From NCBI GenBank assembly GCA_002633025.1, contig NMRB01000365.1, positions 1 to 64,000 of the forward strand: a stretch of DNA of 64,000 nucleotides, written 5' to 3'. Both the position numbers and the translations under genes were made by a program. The notes below the pieces were generated by a model. It saw nothing but the letters and a program-made list of their open reading frames with translations. It made no database searches and was not told the origin of the DNA. Below are positions 43,550 to 53,682 of the stretch, one piece after another; position 1 is the stretch's first letter, and each line of letters starts with the position of its first letter. The DNA is from Notospermus geniculatus. Taxonomy: Eukaryota; Nemertea; Pilidiophora; Heteronemertea; Lineidae.

Positions 43550-44475
43550 TGGCTCAACTGGTCTTTAAGTAGGTCACTAGGTCATGAACGTAGGTCAGTT
43601 GACACCTACACTTTATTAGCTTTAGTTTGATACCAAACATGTCTACCTTGGCTCAGCTGGTCTTTAGGTAGGTCACTAGGTCAGGGAAGTAGGTCACTTT
43701 AAACGTACACTTCATTACCTTTAGTTTGATACCAAACATGGCTACCTTGGCTCAATTGGTCTTTAACTAGGTCACTAGGTCATGAAAGTAGGTCACTTCA
43801 AACCTACACTTCATTACTTTTAGTTTGATACCAAGCATGACTACCTTGGGTCAACTGGTCCTGTGACGAGGAGTACGTGGCAGCTTTCATAGGTGGCGCC
43901 ACTGATCGGATGGGGGCGTGAGACATGCAAGATGGCGTGAACAGACAAGAAAAATAAACGTATCAATTTTATCCGATTCGTCGTCGTTTCATTACATCAA
44001 GGAACAAGTAGGTCACTAGGTCATGGAAGTAGGTGAGTTCAAACCTACACTGTATTACCTTTAGTTTGATACCAAGCATGACTACCTTGCTCAACTGGTC
44101 TTTAAGTAGGTCACTAGGTCATGGAAGTAGGTCAATTAAAACCTACACTTCATTACCATCAGTTTGATACCATACATGACTACCTTGGCTCAACTGGTCT
44201 TTAAGTAGGTAGGTCATGGAAGTAGGTCACTTTAAACCTGCACTTCATTACCTTTAGTTTGATACAAACATGGCTATCTTGGCTCAACTGGTCTTTAAGT
44301 AGGTCACTCGGTCATGGAAGTACGTCAGTTCAAACCTACACTTCATAACCATCAGTTTGATACCATACATGACAACCTTGGCTCAACTGGTCTTTAAGTA
44401 GGTCACTAGGTCATGGAGGTAGGTCAGTTCAAACCTACACTCCATTACCATCAGTTTGATACCATACATGACGTC
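43550..44475 (+). repeat. Tandem array, about 97-bp unit, nine units
   Basis: Unit: CCTTGGCTCAACTGGTCTTT, AAGTAGGTCACTAGGTCATG, AACCTACACTTCATTACC, TTTAGTTTGATACCAAACAT. Copies start near 43551, 43648, 43746, 43845, 44003 (after the insert), 44095, 44190, 44278 and 44373. One copy is split by an insertion at 43862-44005. Confidence 0.9.
43862..44005. other. About 144-bp insertion inside the array (possible solo LTR)
   Basis: Begins TGTGACGAGGAGTACGTGGC and ends ACATCAAGGAACA. TG...CA ends and an AATAAA word (near 43954) would fit a short LTR, but no target duplication is clear. Confidence 0.35.
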
Positions 44476-45429
44476 ACTAATGGTGGATGAAGTGCGAAAG
44501 GGCATATATCTGATCTGGCGATGCTCTCCACTATTCAATAGTAGCTTGCCATTCAATACAACAGGGTGTTTTGACCGTCTCCGACAGTTCAACATTAACT
44601 TTCTGGAGGAAGGATAAGCCGCGGCCGGGACAGAATTCGTCTCTTCTCGGTTTATCAAATGAGAACAAATAAGACAAAATCCATAATGACTGTCGCCGTG
44701 TCGCGTTTTGGAGAGCGATGTGTCCTGAACTTCACTGATGAAACTACGAGTTCCCTGTCCCTTCGTCGTTGATGGTCCCAATCAAACTAAAGACATGTCA
44801 TGCTATCGAAATGTGTGAAATAAAATGAATTTTTATTGTCATACGCAACAAAAACAGCCAGAGTCGGATTACTCGAAATGACGAATGAGAAGCCGATTAG
44901 AGATCGAGCATTGGAAAGCGAGGGACCCAAGATAGGCCTTATTCGGTTGATAGCACCAAAATTATCATATCACTTCGTCGTTAATGGTCCCAATCAGACT
45001 AAATATGTATCAAATAATCTAAATATCAAAACTTTTAACAATTTCTAAGGCGGCACACTATGAAATCAGCCCGAGTCGACGACTTGGAATGACGTGCATG
45101 AAGCTGAGATCGCTGTTGTCGGTTCGATCATTGTGATTTTTTTCCAATATATATCGTCATATTTTGAACCCACTTGTGTCGTTTTGATGAAAATTAATTT
45201 CAGTTATTGTTTGATGGTACTCTAAAATACCACTCACGTATGATTTTATAAGGCGATTGTCTATGATCATTGGGATTTTATGCGATGATCATAGGTATAT
45301 TTCATCTCGATTCACTTTGTGCAAGCACCACGACATTTCCCATGATTCCTCATTCCATGAACAAAAGAGCATCCAACATGTCAAAGTAACTGGCGTGGGA
45401 AATTTAAATAGTGCTGTTTTTATTTTGTC
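44476..45429. other. Unassigned sequence
   Basis: A direct repeat of about 35 bp (TCGTCGTTGATGGTCCCAATCA near 44763; TCGTCGTTAATGGTCCCAATCA near 44976, split here as related words) is present. No coding signature. Confidence 0.4.
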
Positions 45430-45765
45430 ACCTAGCGCCCCCTGGAGAACAAATTTCGAATTAATTTCCATTGCACTTGGTGTACCAAAAATCAAGCTTC
45501 ATACCGTATCAATTTCAGTTCGATATATTGCCTGTGGACTGAGTTATTGGGGTTTTCCATTTTACGGAAAATGCTCCTGGAGAGCAGAATGTACGTCAGA
45601 TTGCAAAAAATTTTGGTCCTGTTTCGAGTCCTTCCTAGGGCCTACCACTCCACCAACTTTCATGACCCTCGGCCTTGCGGTTGCGAAACGTGCCAGTTTA
45701 ACGGACGACACACACACACACACACACGCACGCACACACACACACACACCTATACGCGTCTTTGG
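45430..45765 (-). repeat. Interspersed repeat family A, copy 2, with CA microsatellite
   Basis: Reverse of copies at 162 and 61925: GCCAGTTTAACGGAC then (CA)n at 45711-45752. The left end contains CGCCCCCTGGAGAAC and AACTGAAATTGATAC-type words shared with 62070-62150. Confidence 0.8.
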
Positions 45766-46135
45766 TGCCAACCGAGGACCTACTTCAAATTACCATATAA
45801 ACGAGGACCTGCTACTGTCCACAGTTAGATAGCATGGTTAAATGTATTATTAAACCAATACATTGACATTTAGAAATCGGGGGGTCCTCAGTTGTAGTCC
45901 ACTGTTGTGGGTAAAATTTCATGTCTGGGTCCACAGTTGATCAGTGAAAAAGAAAATGTGACATTTTGCCGACCAACCGAGGACATTTTCTATTTCACTC
46001 AATAACACACCAGCACACTCTGTATGTGGTTTTTCACTGTTTAAACGAGGATTTACCACCGAGGACGTCCTCGGTTGGCGGGGGGTCCTCAAAATGAATG
46101 TGTGTATTCATACAAATGTCCTCGGTAGAGGCCAT
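45766..46135. repeat. Cluster of CCGAGGAC/GTCCTCGG words
   Basis: CCGAGGAC or its reverse complement occurs at about 45772, 45978, 46061, 46066 and 46122, including the palindrome ACCGAGGACGTCCTCGGT. It sits between two CA microsatellites. Confidence 0.55.
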
Positions 46136-46229
46136 CCACACACGCACACCTACACACACACACACACACACAGATGGACGCCACTCAGTATACATGTGAC
46201 TAGCTCCGCCGACCTTTGGTCAGCTGAGC

Positions 46230-46650
46230 TAATAAACGTTGTCGTATGGCTAAACGGGCGCTTGCGAAAACTCGCTATTACCGAAAATTCAACAACTGAA
46301 AAAGTGAGATTTTGCATGAGATGACGCTGCTGATATAAAGCTGTCATCCCATGCCAGTTTCATCCAATGAAAAAGGCACAGTTATCAAGAAAATTAACTT
46401 TTCGCAAAAACTCGATTTTTCAGAAAATTGGGCATTTTTGTGTCAAATAACACGAAATTAATAGGCATTTCCTGCTTAGTTTTTCGCAGTTGTGAATGAA
46501 TTTCTGTTGTATTTATTTTGTAAAAATTTGGTAGGCTTGCACTTCAAAATGTTCGAGATATCAGAAGGGCGATATATTGATATTCTGATATTTTCGTGAT
46601 ATTTTGACTTTTCCTCAAATGTTTTCAAACCAACAGGCTTATTACACCTG
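46230..46650 (+). repeat. Interspersed repeat, inverted relative of 61480-61840
   Basis: Shared words include GAGATTTTGCATG, GCCAGTTTCATCCAATGAAA, AAATTAACTTTTC and TGTCAAATAACACGAAA. Both copies lie next to family A copies. Confidence 0.7.
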
Positions 46651-46919
46651 AAAGTATCACATCCACATTTGAAAATCAAAGACTGGTGACTGACTACCGA
46701 GAAATTAAGAAAAAAAACTTTGTCATTACATTTACATCCCTTAGGCTCCGCCGACCCATTTGACCCCTCTGAATCGCGTTTCAGAGGAGTCTAGATAAGA
46801 GAGCTAAGATGTTGATTTTGCGTAATCCTATTGTTTTCCTTCTCTGCCTAATTTATAACAAAATGGAAAATAGGGTGCTGCCTTGCCGGAATGTTATGCA
46901 GTTGAACAGAGAATTCTTT

Positions 46920-48037
46920 GTTATATCAAACGAAATGGTCCATGGACCATGTGCTCACCCGGTTGGACATAACAGTCTAATGACAGAGGGAGGTAAGCTT
47001 ACATATCATGAGCAATCTGGGTTAAGTCATTCCCAAGTAGGCCTTTGATGATTTTGGGGTTATGCCACTTGGTGGCCATGTTTGAAGTCAAATCAGGCCG
47101 AAATTTGACGTGCATGTAAAGGTCATCTAGAGGGAGGTATATGTATATGTTTGAGCACTCTGTGTCAAGCCGTTCCCGAGTAATAGCACTTACTTGATTT
47201 TCAGGTTACGCCACCTGGCGACCATACTGGACGTCCAATCGGGCCGAAGCTTGGTATTTTTTATGGTACCCCTCCAATGCATGTTTATGCAAGATATGAA
47301 GTCGCTCGGTGAAATAATGACAAACTGGGCAGGTTCGTTACTTTTGTCGAACTTTGATCTCTGTGACCTTGAAAAGTAGGTCAAATCAAAATCCCGTTTC
47401 ATATGTTAAAGTGTTTTTCACATTGAACTGGCCAAAGGTACTTGGCTGACCTCTTGTCACTAAACTGTAATGGCATGACCACAAATAACAATGTTACACA
47501 ACCCTCGGCAGCCACTGTCATGGCTGACCAGCCTTGGCTGACACCATGAAAGAGCTAAAATCTGTTTTCAAGTCAGTGTTGTGCAACACCACTACCTCTT
47601 GGTAAATGTGATCTGGTCATTCCTGAGTTCAACTAAGTACCTTTGGCCAGTCCAATGTGAAAAACACTTTATGTATCCTTATTAGCTGCACCTATGATAA
47701 AAATTTGGAGATGATCTAGTCATTAGTTCAGGAGTTATTGCACTTTTTGTGGTTTTGGTTTTGGCCACCTGGTGGCCAAGCCAAGAATCGAATCGGACCA
47801 AAACGTGGTGCCACAGGTCATCTAACCTAGGGGTATATATGTACCAAGTTTCAGATCAATAGTCCCAGCGGCTACGAAACGTGCCACCAAAAGGCAAGAT
47901 TCTGAACTTTGACCTCTGTGACCTTGAAAAGTAGGTCAAATCAAAACCCTGTGGTAACGAAACGTGCCCTGCTAACGGACAATGACGGACGACGGACTCT
48001 GCTCCATCGTAAGAACTCATCCCGGTGAGCTAAAAAC
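46920..48037 (-). repeat. Modular 290-bp repeat family, copy 4 (inverted)
   Basis: Starts with the palindromic cap (ATGGTCCATGGACCATGTGC) and ends with the head (GACGGACGACGGACTCTGCT, GGTGAGCTAAAA), all on minus. Interrupted by the MITE at 47409-47672. Confidence 0.85.
47409..47672. mobile_element. TA-flanked MITE, 264 bp, 37-bp TIRs
   Basis: TA then AAGTGTTTTTCACATTGAAC on the left; reverse complement then TA on the right. The modular repeat resumes without loss, so the element is bounded exactly. TA duplication suggests Tc1/mariner. Confidence 0.85.
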
Positions 48038-48400
48038 TGCTTTAAATTTTCAGATCAAAGAGGATGAAAATTGACGATTTTACAATGCTAAATCTGTAGT
48101 ATGTTTGGGCCGTAACCGTTATGCATTCCCCCTTGTCTTGATACTCATGATTGCTTAATCTGTCCTACTTTGGAGGATTGGAACGGCTCACTTGTAATCG
48201 GAGGGGTGCAAGGTGCACTTAGGTCAGTGGCTCAGATTAAGATTATGTAAAATTAGTCAAAGTGGGAAGGTGTATTTCTGCTACATATTCTCTAAGGCCC
48301 TGTTTACCTAATGGTTGCAATACTTATGGCCAGTGCCAGTGTATACATATAGGTGACAAAATTGGCGGCGGAGCAACAGACAATTCCCATTGGCAACACA
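48038..48400. other. Unassigned sequence
   Basis: No signal recognised. Confidence 0.4.
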
Positions 48401-48508
48401 GGGCCCATGTTCCCGAAGTCGTCGTTAGGTTAACGTAACGTTAAAACTAGAAAAATACATAGTGTAACGACATCGATAACCTTACAACGGTTTCGGAAAC
48501 ATGGGTCC
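48401..48508. mobile_element. GGCC palindrome 3
   Basis: GGGCCCATGTTCCCGAAGTC on the left and its near reverse complement (TTTCGGAAACATGGGTCC) on the right; the stems share CGTTAGGTTA/TAACCTTACAACG. Confidence 0.85.
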
Positions 48509-48629
48509 GGGGTCCATATTCATAAAACCTTGCGAGGCTTAATTCCTTGCTAAAGTACCCAGTTTGTACAGACCACTGTACACAACCAGTAACCAACTAA
48601 GCTAGCAGGGCTTTAGGAATATGGGTCCT
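48509..48629. mobile_element. GGCC palindrome 4, abutting palindrome 3
   Basis: GGGGTCCATATTCATAAAAC on the left (overlapping the end of palindrome 3) and GCTTTAGGAATATGGGTCC on the right. The right end stands about 20 bp upstream of the exon acceptor. Its terminal CCATATTCATAAAAC is identical to that of palindrome 6 at 60949. Confidence 0.85.
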
Positions 48630-48855
48630 GATCTTTACTTTCCTTTCAGTACAACATGGCCGCACAGTTGTACATCAAGCTGAAGATGTCAGAAAAAGCT
48701 GCTGAAATGTACGAAATGTTGAAGGGCTAAGCAGGGCTTTAGGAATATGGGTCCTGATCTTTACTTTCCTTTCAGTACAACATGGCCGCACAGTTGTACA
48801 TCAAGCTGAAGATGTCAGAAAAAGCTGCTGAAATGTACGAAATGTTGAATCACTA
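48604..48855 (+). repeat. 126-bp tandem duplication covering a splice acceptor
   Basis: Copy 1 is 48604-48729 and copy 2 is 48730-48855. Each has the end of palindrome 4, the tract and AG acceptor, and the first 74 bp of the exon. Copy 1 then reads into the stop TAA after ATGTTGAAGGGC. Confidence 0.9.
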
Positions 48856-48940
48856 CAATGATGCCATACATCTCTACCATGAATCGAAGAAGTATAGTAA
48901 AGCGTTTGGTGTGCTGCGAGACTACCATAAAGTAATCCAG
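48776..48940 (+). CDS. TRANK1: TRANK1-like exon: TPR-like helices
   Basis: A 165-bp exon in phase 0 at both ends. It reads YNMAAQLYIKLKMSEKAAEM, YEMLNHYNDAIHLYHESK, KYSKAFGVLRDYHKVIQ. Helical repeat spacing continues the preceding exon. The acceptor is TTTCCTTTCAG at 48775 and the donor CAG|GTAAAT at 48940, both strong. It joins smoothly to 26893 and to 59633. A partial duplicate of the acceptor and the start of the exon lies 126 bp upstream, but lacks a donor and gives a stop. Confidence 0.88.
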
Positions 48941-49027
48941 GTAAATGCAATAACGAAATTACTAATCTGGTTGCAGGATTAGAATCGTGTATCCCGTCCA
49001 GGGCCTGTGGCTAAGAATCCATTCACG

Positions 49028-49952
49028 CGATTTTTGCTCACCTGGGGTGAGCTCTTGTCGTGGGTCTGCGTCCGTCGTCCGTCGTCGTTGTCCGTTAGCA
49101 GGGCACGTTTCGTAACCGCTGAAGCTATTGATCTGAAACTTGGTACATATATACCCCTAGGTCAGATGACCTAGGACACCAAGTTTCGGTCCGATTCGAT
49201 TCTTGGCTTGGCCTCCAGGTGACCAAAAACAAAAACACGAAAAGTGAAATAACTCCTGAACTAATGACTGGATCATCTCCAAATTTTTATCATAGGTGTG
49301 TCTAATGAGGATACATTACATATATAACGGGTTTTTGATTTGACCTACTTTTCAAGGTCACAGAGGTCAAAGTTCAAAATTTTGCCTTTAAGTGGCACGT
49401 TTCGTAACCGCAGGTGGTATTGACTTGAAATTTGGTACATATATACCCCCAGGTCAGATGACCCACGACACCAAGTTTCGGTCCGATTCGACTCTTAGCT
49501 TGGCCACCAGGTGGCGGAAACCAAAAACACAAAAAGTGCAATAACTCATGAACTAATGACTGGATCCTCTCCAAATTTTTATCATTGACGGTTCTAATGA
49601 GGATCATGATGTAAGTAAGGGGTTTTTGATTTGACCGACTTTTCAAGGTCACAGAGGTCAAAGTTCAAAATTAAGTCATTTGGTGGCACGTTTCCGGAAC
49701 TGCTTGGGCTATTGATTTGAAACTTGGTACATATACATCCCCATGTCAGGTGACCTATGACACTACTTTTCAGTCTGATTTGATTCTTCGCTTGGCCACC
49801 AGGTGGCCAAAACCAAAGCTCAAAGTCCAGTAACTCCTGAACTGTAACTCAGGTGCATCTAATGGAACATTTCGATTTAACATTTGTCATTTGTTTTTCT
49901 GGCACGTTCACCCAGGTGAGCACATGGTCCATGGACCATTTCATTTAAGGAT
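49028..49952 (+). repeat. Modular 290-bp repeat family, copy 5, complete
   Basis: Head GCTCACCTGGGGTGAGCTCT, three units (GCTATTGA near 49125, 49415 and 49710) and the palindromic cap GTGAGCACATGGTCCATGG. The outer ends GCTCACCTGGG and CCCAGGTGAGC are inverted. Confidence 0.85.
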
Positions 49953-50039
49953 GCGATACCGCCCGAAAATCACTCTAACCATTTTTCCAGTTGATGAATC
50001 CATTGGAGAGTCAGGGGAGCGATACTGCGTGCGCTATTG

Positions 50040-50160
50040 CAATGTATTTTTTCGATCGGTGATCCGTGTATGCCTCATGCGAGGGTCCGTGGGTTCGAAT
50101 CTGGTTAGAAGCGATGTCTTTCACCTTAGAAACCTGTTTCAATTTCATGTTCTTTAATTG
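50040..50160 (+). repeat. tRNA-derived SINE-like copy 1
   Basis: GAGGGTCCGTGGGTTCGAAT with B box, followed by GAAGCGATGTCTTTCACCTT and AGAAACCTGTTTC. The second copy is at 50285-50420. Confidence 0.65.
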
Positions 50161-50284
50161 TACTTTATATTATCTGTGACCCCTTCCATAACATAAAACT
50201 GTTTGGGTTCGGAGATTGTTTGGACTACTCGCAGGGTACTGATGGACGCCTCGTTTAAACATGGGCCATTGAACCATCTTTTTT

Positions 50285-50420
50285 GAAGATGGGGATTTGG
50301 CCTAGTGGTTAAGGCATGCTGCCCCTTAGTGCTGGCGATTGATGCATTATCCGAGGGTCCGTGGTTCCGAATCGGGTATGAAGCGATGTCTTTCACCTTA
50401 GAAACCTGTTTCTATTTCAA
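50285..50420 (+). repeat. tRNA-derived SINE-like copy 2
   Basis: A perfect A box TGGCCTAGTGG, then TTAAGGCATGCTGCC, and a B box with one extra base (GGTTCCGAATC), then the same tail as copy 1. The A box and head resemble tRNAs with a long variable arm. It is not a functional tRNA because the T arm is disrupted. Confidence 0.7.
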
Positions 50421-51720
50421 GGTCATCCATGTAGTGAATAAATTCCTGCCGCAAGGTATCGCCAAGGGAAATTCCGAATATTTTCGTCACAGCCCGCGGG
50501 TTTTCCCACCTTCTTGATTTGAGGCATTTTTCGTGATATTATCTTCGACGAGCTCCAGCATCCGAAAATACCGATGTAATTTTCATCGTCATTCCGTTTC
50601 TGTGTCACAAGGTTGTGGTATGCGCCCTGTCTTCGATTGATTAGAACCCCATGTGTACCCAGTATCGAACCCAATGTCAGAATACCGTGTACCCAGTACG
50701 TTTCCTTTTTTAATATGCAAAATGGAAGCAACGAATATTATTACCAGCTTCTCATCCAAGAGCATTTGCCGTATAGATGCTTCGGCCATGGTCGCGAGCA
50801 GAAAGACCTTGCCGAGGATATGAATTCGCTTAGCCGTGTTCACACAGGCGGCGTGGTGCAGTGTGGTGGAATGCATTGAAAAAAACGCCAAGCGGTGGGA
50901 GTTTTGACATAAGGCGACAGGGTTGCTTTCGGTGGTCATTCAAATTGTACCAAAAATGTTCTTGAACAATAACGCCTCGCTGAAAGTCGCGCGACAAGCG
51001 ATTCGACGCGGAAAGATACTGACTGAGCGATCGGGGGCGGAGGAAATCGATCGTCGTGTCCTACCGCTTTTTACTGCATCGCGTCCCAACGCACGTGTGT
51101 ACAGCTATAGGCTAAAGCCTAGTTCACACTGCAGCCGCGGTGCGACGCGGCGCGATCTGATTCCCACCACCATGCTTCAAACCAAGCGGGCACAGTGTCA
51201 TCGGCACTATTTTTTGTGTTCTGTCCTGGATATCCGTCGTGGAGCTGAAGTTGCATATGCTCCCGACTTGTGAACTTTTTGATCGGCGACCGATGCCGAG
51301 TGTCGCAGGTGAGACGCAGCTGCAGTCATGTCATACTGTATCAGCGACTGATTTGTTCCGCGCGGTCGTGGATCCGACGCAAAGTGATCTGAAATGTCAG
51401 TCACTGCCTGTTTTGTGCCGTCGCAAGGTCGACCTGAAATAAGCATTATGCTGAAGACAAGTCGCACCTACGATTGCCTGCGACATGACGGAACAGTCGG
51501 CATCAAGTGAAGAATTCGCGGTTTGGTCGCAAAAAGTGAAAATGTGTGCGCTCGCCACTGAACAGGCGGCATCTGGACACGGAAGGAATCGTAGCGGATT
51601 TGTATTTGTATTTCATTTTTCCGTCAGGGTCGACGCGCTAGCATTATTGGCCCTAATAAGTACGAAAAGGCCATCACAAGCTACTCATGACCACTTACTA
51701 AAATTCCGCATATCTGACCA
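50421..51720. other. Unassigned sequence, GC-rich patches
   Basis: CpG-rich words near 51140 (GCGACGCGGCGCGATC) are present. No exon of the host gene or domain was recognised. Confidence 0.4.
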
Positions 51721-51870
51721 CAGCGGATGCCGCTGCGGTTTGCCGCGAGCGGTGCGGTTTTCACAGGGTTTTGGATAATCGTTCGATTGTTTAACAATAC
51801 ATGGCGTGTTAATTATCTTGGTGCCTGTGAAAACCCCACTGCTCGCCGCAAACAGCGGAGGAAACTGCTG
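51721..51870. repeat. Imperfect palindrome, 60-bp arms
   Basis: CAGCGG..CTGCGGTTTGCCGC and GGTTTTCACAGG on the left; CCTGTGAAAACC and GCTCGCCGCAAACAGCGG on the right, about 70% matched. Confidence 0.65.
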
Positions 51871-52465
51871 TAGGGAAGCAGGGCTTTAGACGTACTGTGC
51901 GCTGAAGTATTTCCCTGATTCTGCATGGCTTCTCATTCCGCAGCGGCGATGACCTAGACGAGATATCTCGCCATGGCTTGCTCTTTTGGGAGCTTAAATC
52001 CACAAATAAAAACGTTACCAAATATAGACATAGTCAGTTATGATCTCGAGTCGTAGCAAATTAAGAAAGACCAGTGACCATCCGTCCATCCATAATACTT
52101 TATCTTTACGTTGGTTAACCATATCATATTAAAGGTGTGTGATTAGTAATAGTATTACACTGGGTGACTTTAAAGTTTCGAGTTGGTGTTAGTGTCAGGT
52201 GTTGTTGTTGGTGTCAGTGTTAATCTACAGCTCCAGACACCTGATCTTGGTAAACACCCAGTGTTAACACCCAGTGCTAACCTAGGTGTTAACATTGGGA
52301 ATGGGTGTCAGTGTTAATCTGTACCTCCAAACACCAGGTGTGAATCAACACCGGTGTCTACACCCAGTGTTAACACCGTGTTCCACTGGGTGTGGGTGTT
52401 GGGGAATCCCCATTTACACTTCCCCTTGCAGCTACAATAATATCACTCAGTTAGTTCAAGCTGTG

Positions 52466-52726
52466 CTATTGAAAGAGGTAGGGATGATGTGAAAATTTGA
52501 CTCCAAACAGACAGATGTAGCCTAATCTGAACAACAGAGATGTTTGCATACGGCCTATATTGCGTACTCCAGATGCCAAATATGCCAAGAATATTTCAAC
52601 TCTCCTGTGGGATGCAAAAGGTGAAGCACGGGGGTTGGTAGCTATTCTACTCGTCCAGAATAATTCTTCTGCCACAACTTCAACCTGGTCCTGAGTGAGC
52701 CTCATGTATGCCTCCAATGCTTCCAT
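52466..52726 (-). pseudogene. Possible Harbinger-type transposase N-terminal fragment
   Basis: An 86-residue frame. The pattern LTxDQVxxVxxEL followed by VEIFLAYLASGVRNIG resembles the N-terminal helices of PIF/Harbinger transposases. The catalytic part is absent. Evidence is weak because the match is short. Confidence 0.35.
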
Positions 52727-52995
52727 TACTTTCTGAAGCTTTACGATGGTGGTTTGGGTTTCTCTGGTCAGCTATTCCTGCCACCACTTCTTGAAACAGA
52801 ACAAAAAAACATGGCTGCTAACACCAGTAACTTTATACTCTCGCCGGTGTTAACCCCTAGTGGGTTAGCGCTAATGAAAAACCGTTGCAATTTTCCAATA
52901 ATTAACACCAAGTTCGGTTTAAGCTAACACCTGGTGTTCCAGCTGGTGTCAATTTGACACTAACACCCAACTTTAAATTCTGTTTACACCAACAC

Positions 52996-53116
52996 TTGGG
53001 GCCGTATTCTAGAAGCCTCCTTAAGTGTAAGGTCGACCTTTAGCTATTGTTTGCAGGGTAGAATACAAAAGATTAAGGTGACCTTACATTTAAGGAAGCT
53101 TCTAGAATATGGCCCT
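52996..53116. mobile_element. GGCC palindrome 5
   Basis: GGGGCCGTATTCTAGAAGCC on the left and GCTTCTAGAATATGGCCCT on the right; stems share CTTAAGTGTAAGGTC/GACCTTACATTTAAG. Confidence 0.85.
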
Positions 53117-53682
53117 GAGTGTTAACACCAGCGCCATGACTGGAGTATAAAGTCAGTGTTAAGATGACTCTTGGTGTCAGTGATAGTGTCATGAGGAGTC
53201 CGCTCTCTCGTACCTGCTGCAAAGATCAAACCGCACTGATAGCTGTAAGAGGTATTAAGCCCCTGGACAAACAACATTTGTTTCCGTGGAATAATGCTCT
53301 ATTTTTAGCCAGATCCTCAGGCTGATGACTCACCTGTGGCAATGGTGATGTAATAGTAAACATGGCATTCCAGAAATGGGCTGGGGACTATTTTCCAGCC
53401 TATATAAATAGAAATACAGGTGTCTGGATTGGGTGTGCAGGAAATTATGCTTGGAGATTATGCCCTGGGTTGAGTGTAATAATTTTACAGTAGTTTTAGC
53501 GCAGTGTGTCCCTTATGTACATGTAACACCAAACACCAACACCTACTTTAAACTTGGTTGACACCAACACCGGGTGTCAACAACAACACCATGGCCAGAG
53601 TATAAAGTTGGTGTTAACATGATTCTTAGTGTCAGTGTTAGTGTTAACACCAGTGTTAACTCGAAACTTTAAAATCACCCAA

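Larger units (their letters stand above)
26894..48775 (+). other. 21.9-kb intron filled with mobile elements
   Basis: Bounded by donor GTATAT at 26894 and acceptor TTTCCTTTCAG at 48775. It holds a complete BEL/Pao retrotransposon, a HARBI1-type transposon, two MULE-like or TIR elements, several modular repeats and palindromes. The flanking exons join in phase 0, and no other exon of the gene is required between them. Confidence 0.75.
52159..53682. mobile_element. TIR element built of GTGTT/AACAC words, 1.5 kb
   Basis: Ends GGGTGACTTTAAAGTTTCGA and the reverse complement TCGAAACTTTAAAATCACCC. Both flanking regions are dense in GTGTTAACACC-type words. The centre includes a minus-strand frame 52466-52726 with Harbinger-like residues (EAYMRLTQDQVEVVAEEL, VEIFLAYLASGVRNIG). 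Palindrome 5 is inserted at 52996-53116. Confidence 0.7.

Noticed and set aside
43862-44005. Definite solo LTR
   Set aside because: No target duplication and no second copy; kept only as a tentative insertion.
43550-44475. Regular repeats resembling a CRISPR array
   Set aside because: Units are contiguous, 97 bp, imperfect and without unique spacers; the sequence is eukaryotic.
43555-44475. AGGTCA words as functional nuclear-receptor response elements
   Set aside because: They are part of a repeated unit and could be chance; no supporting evidence in the sequence alone.
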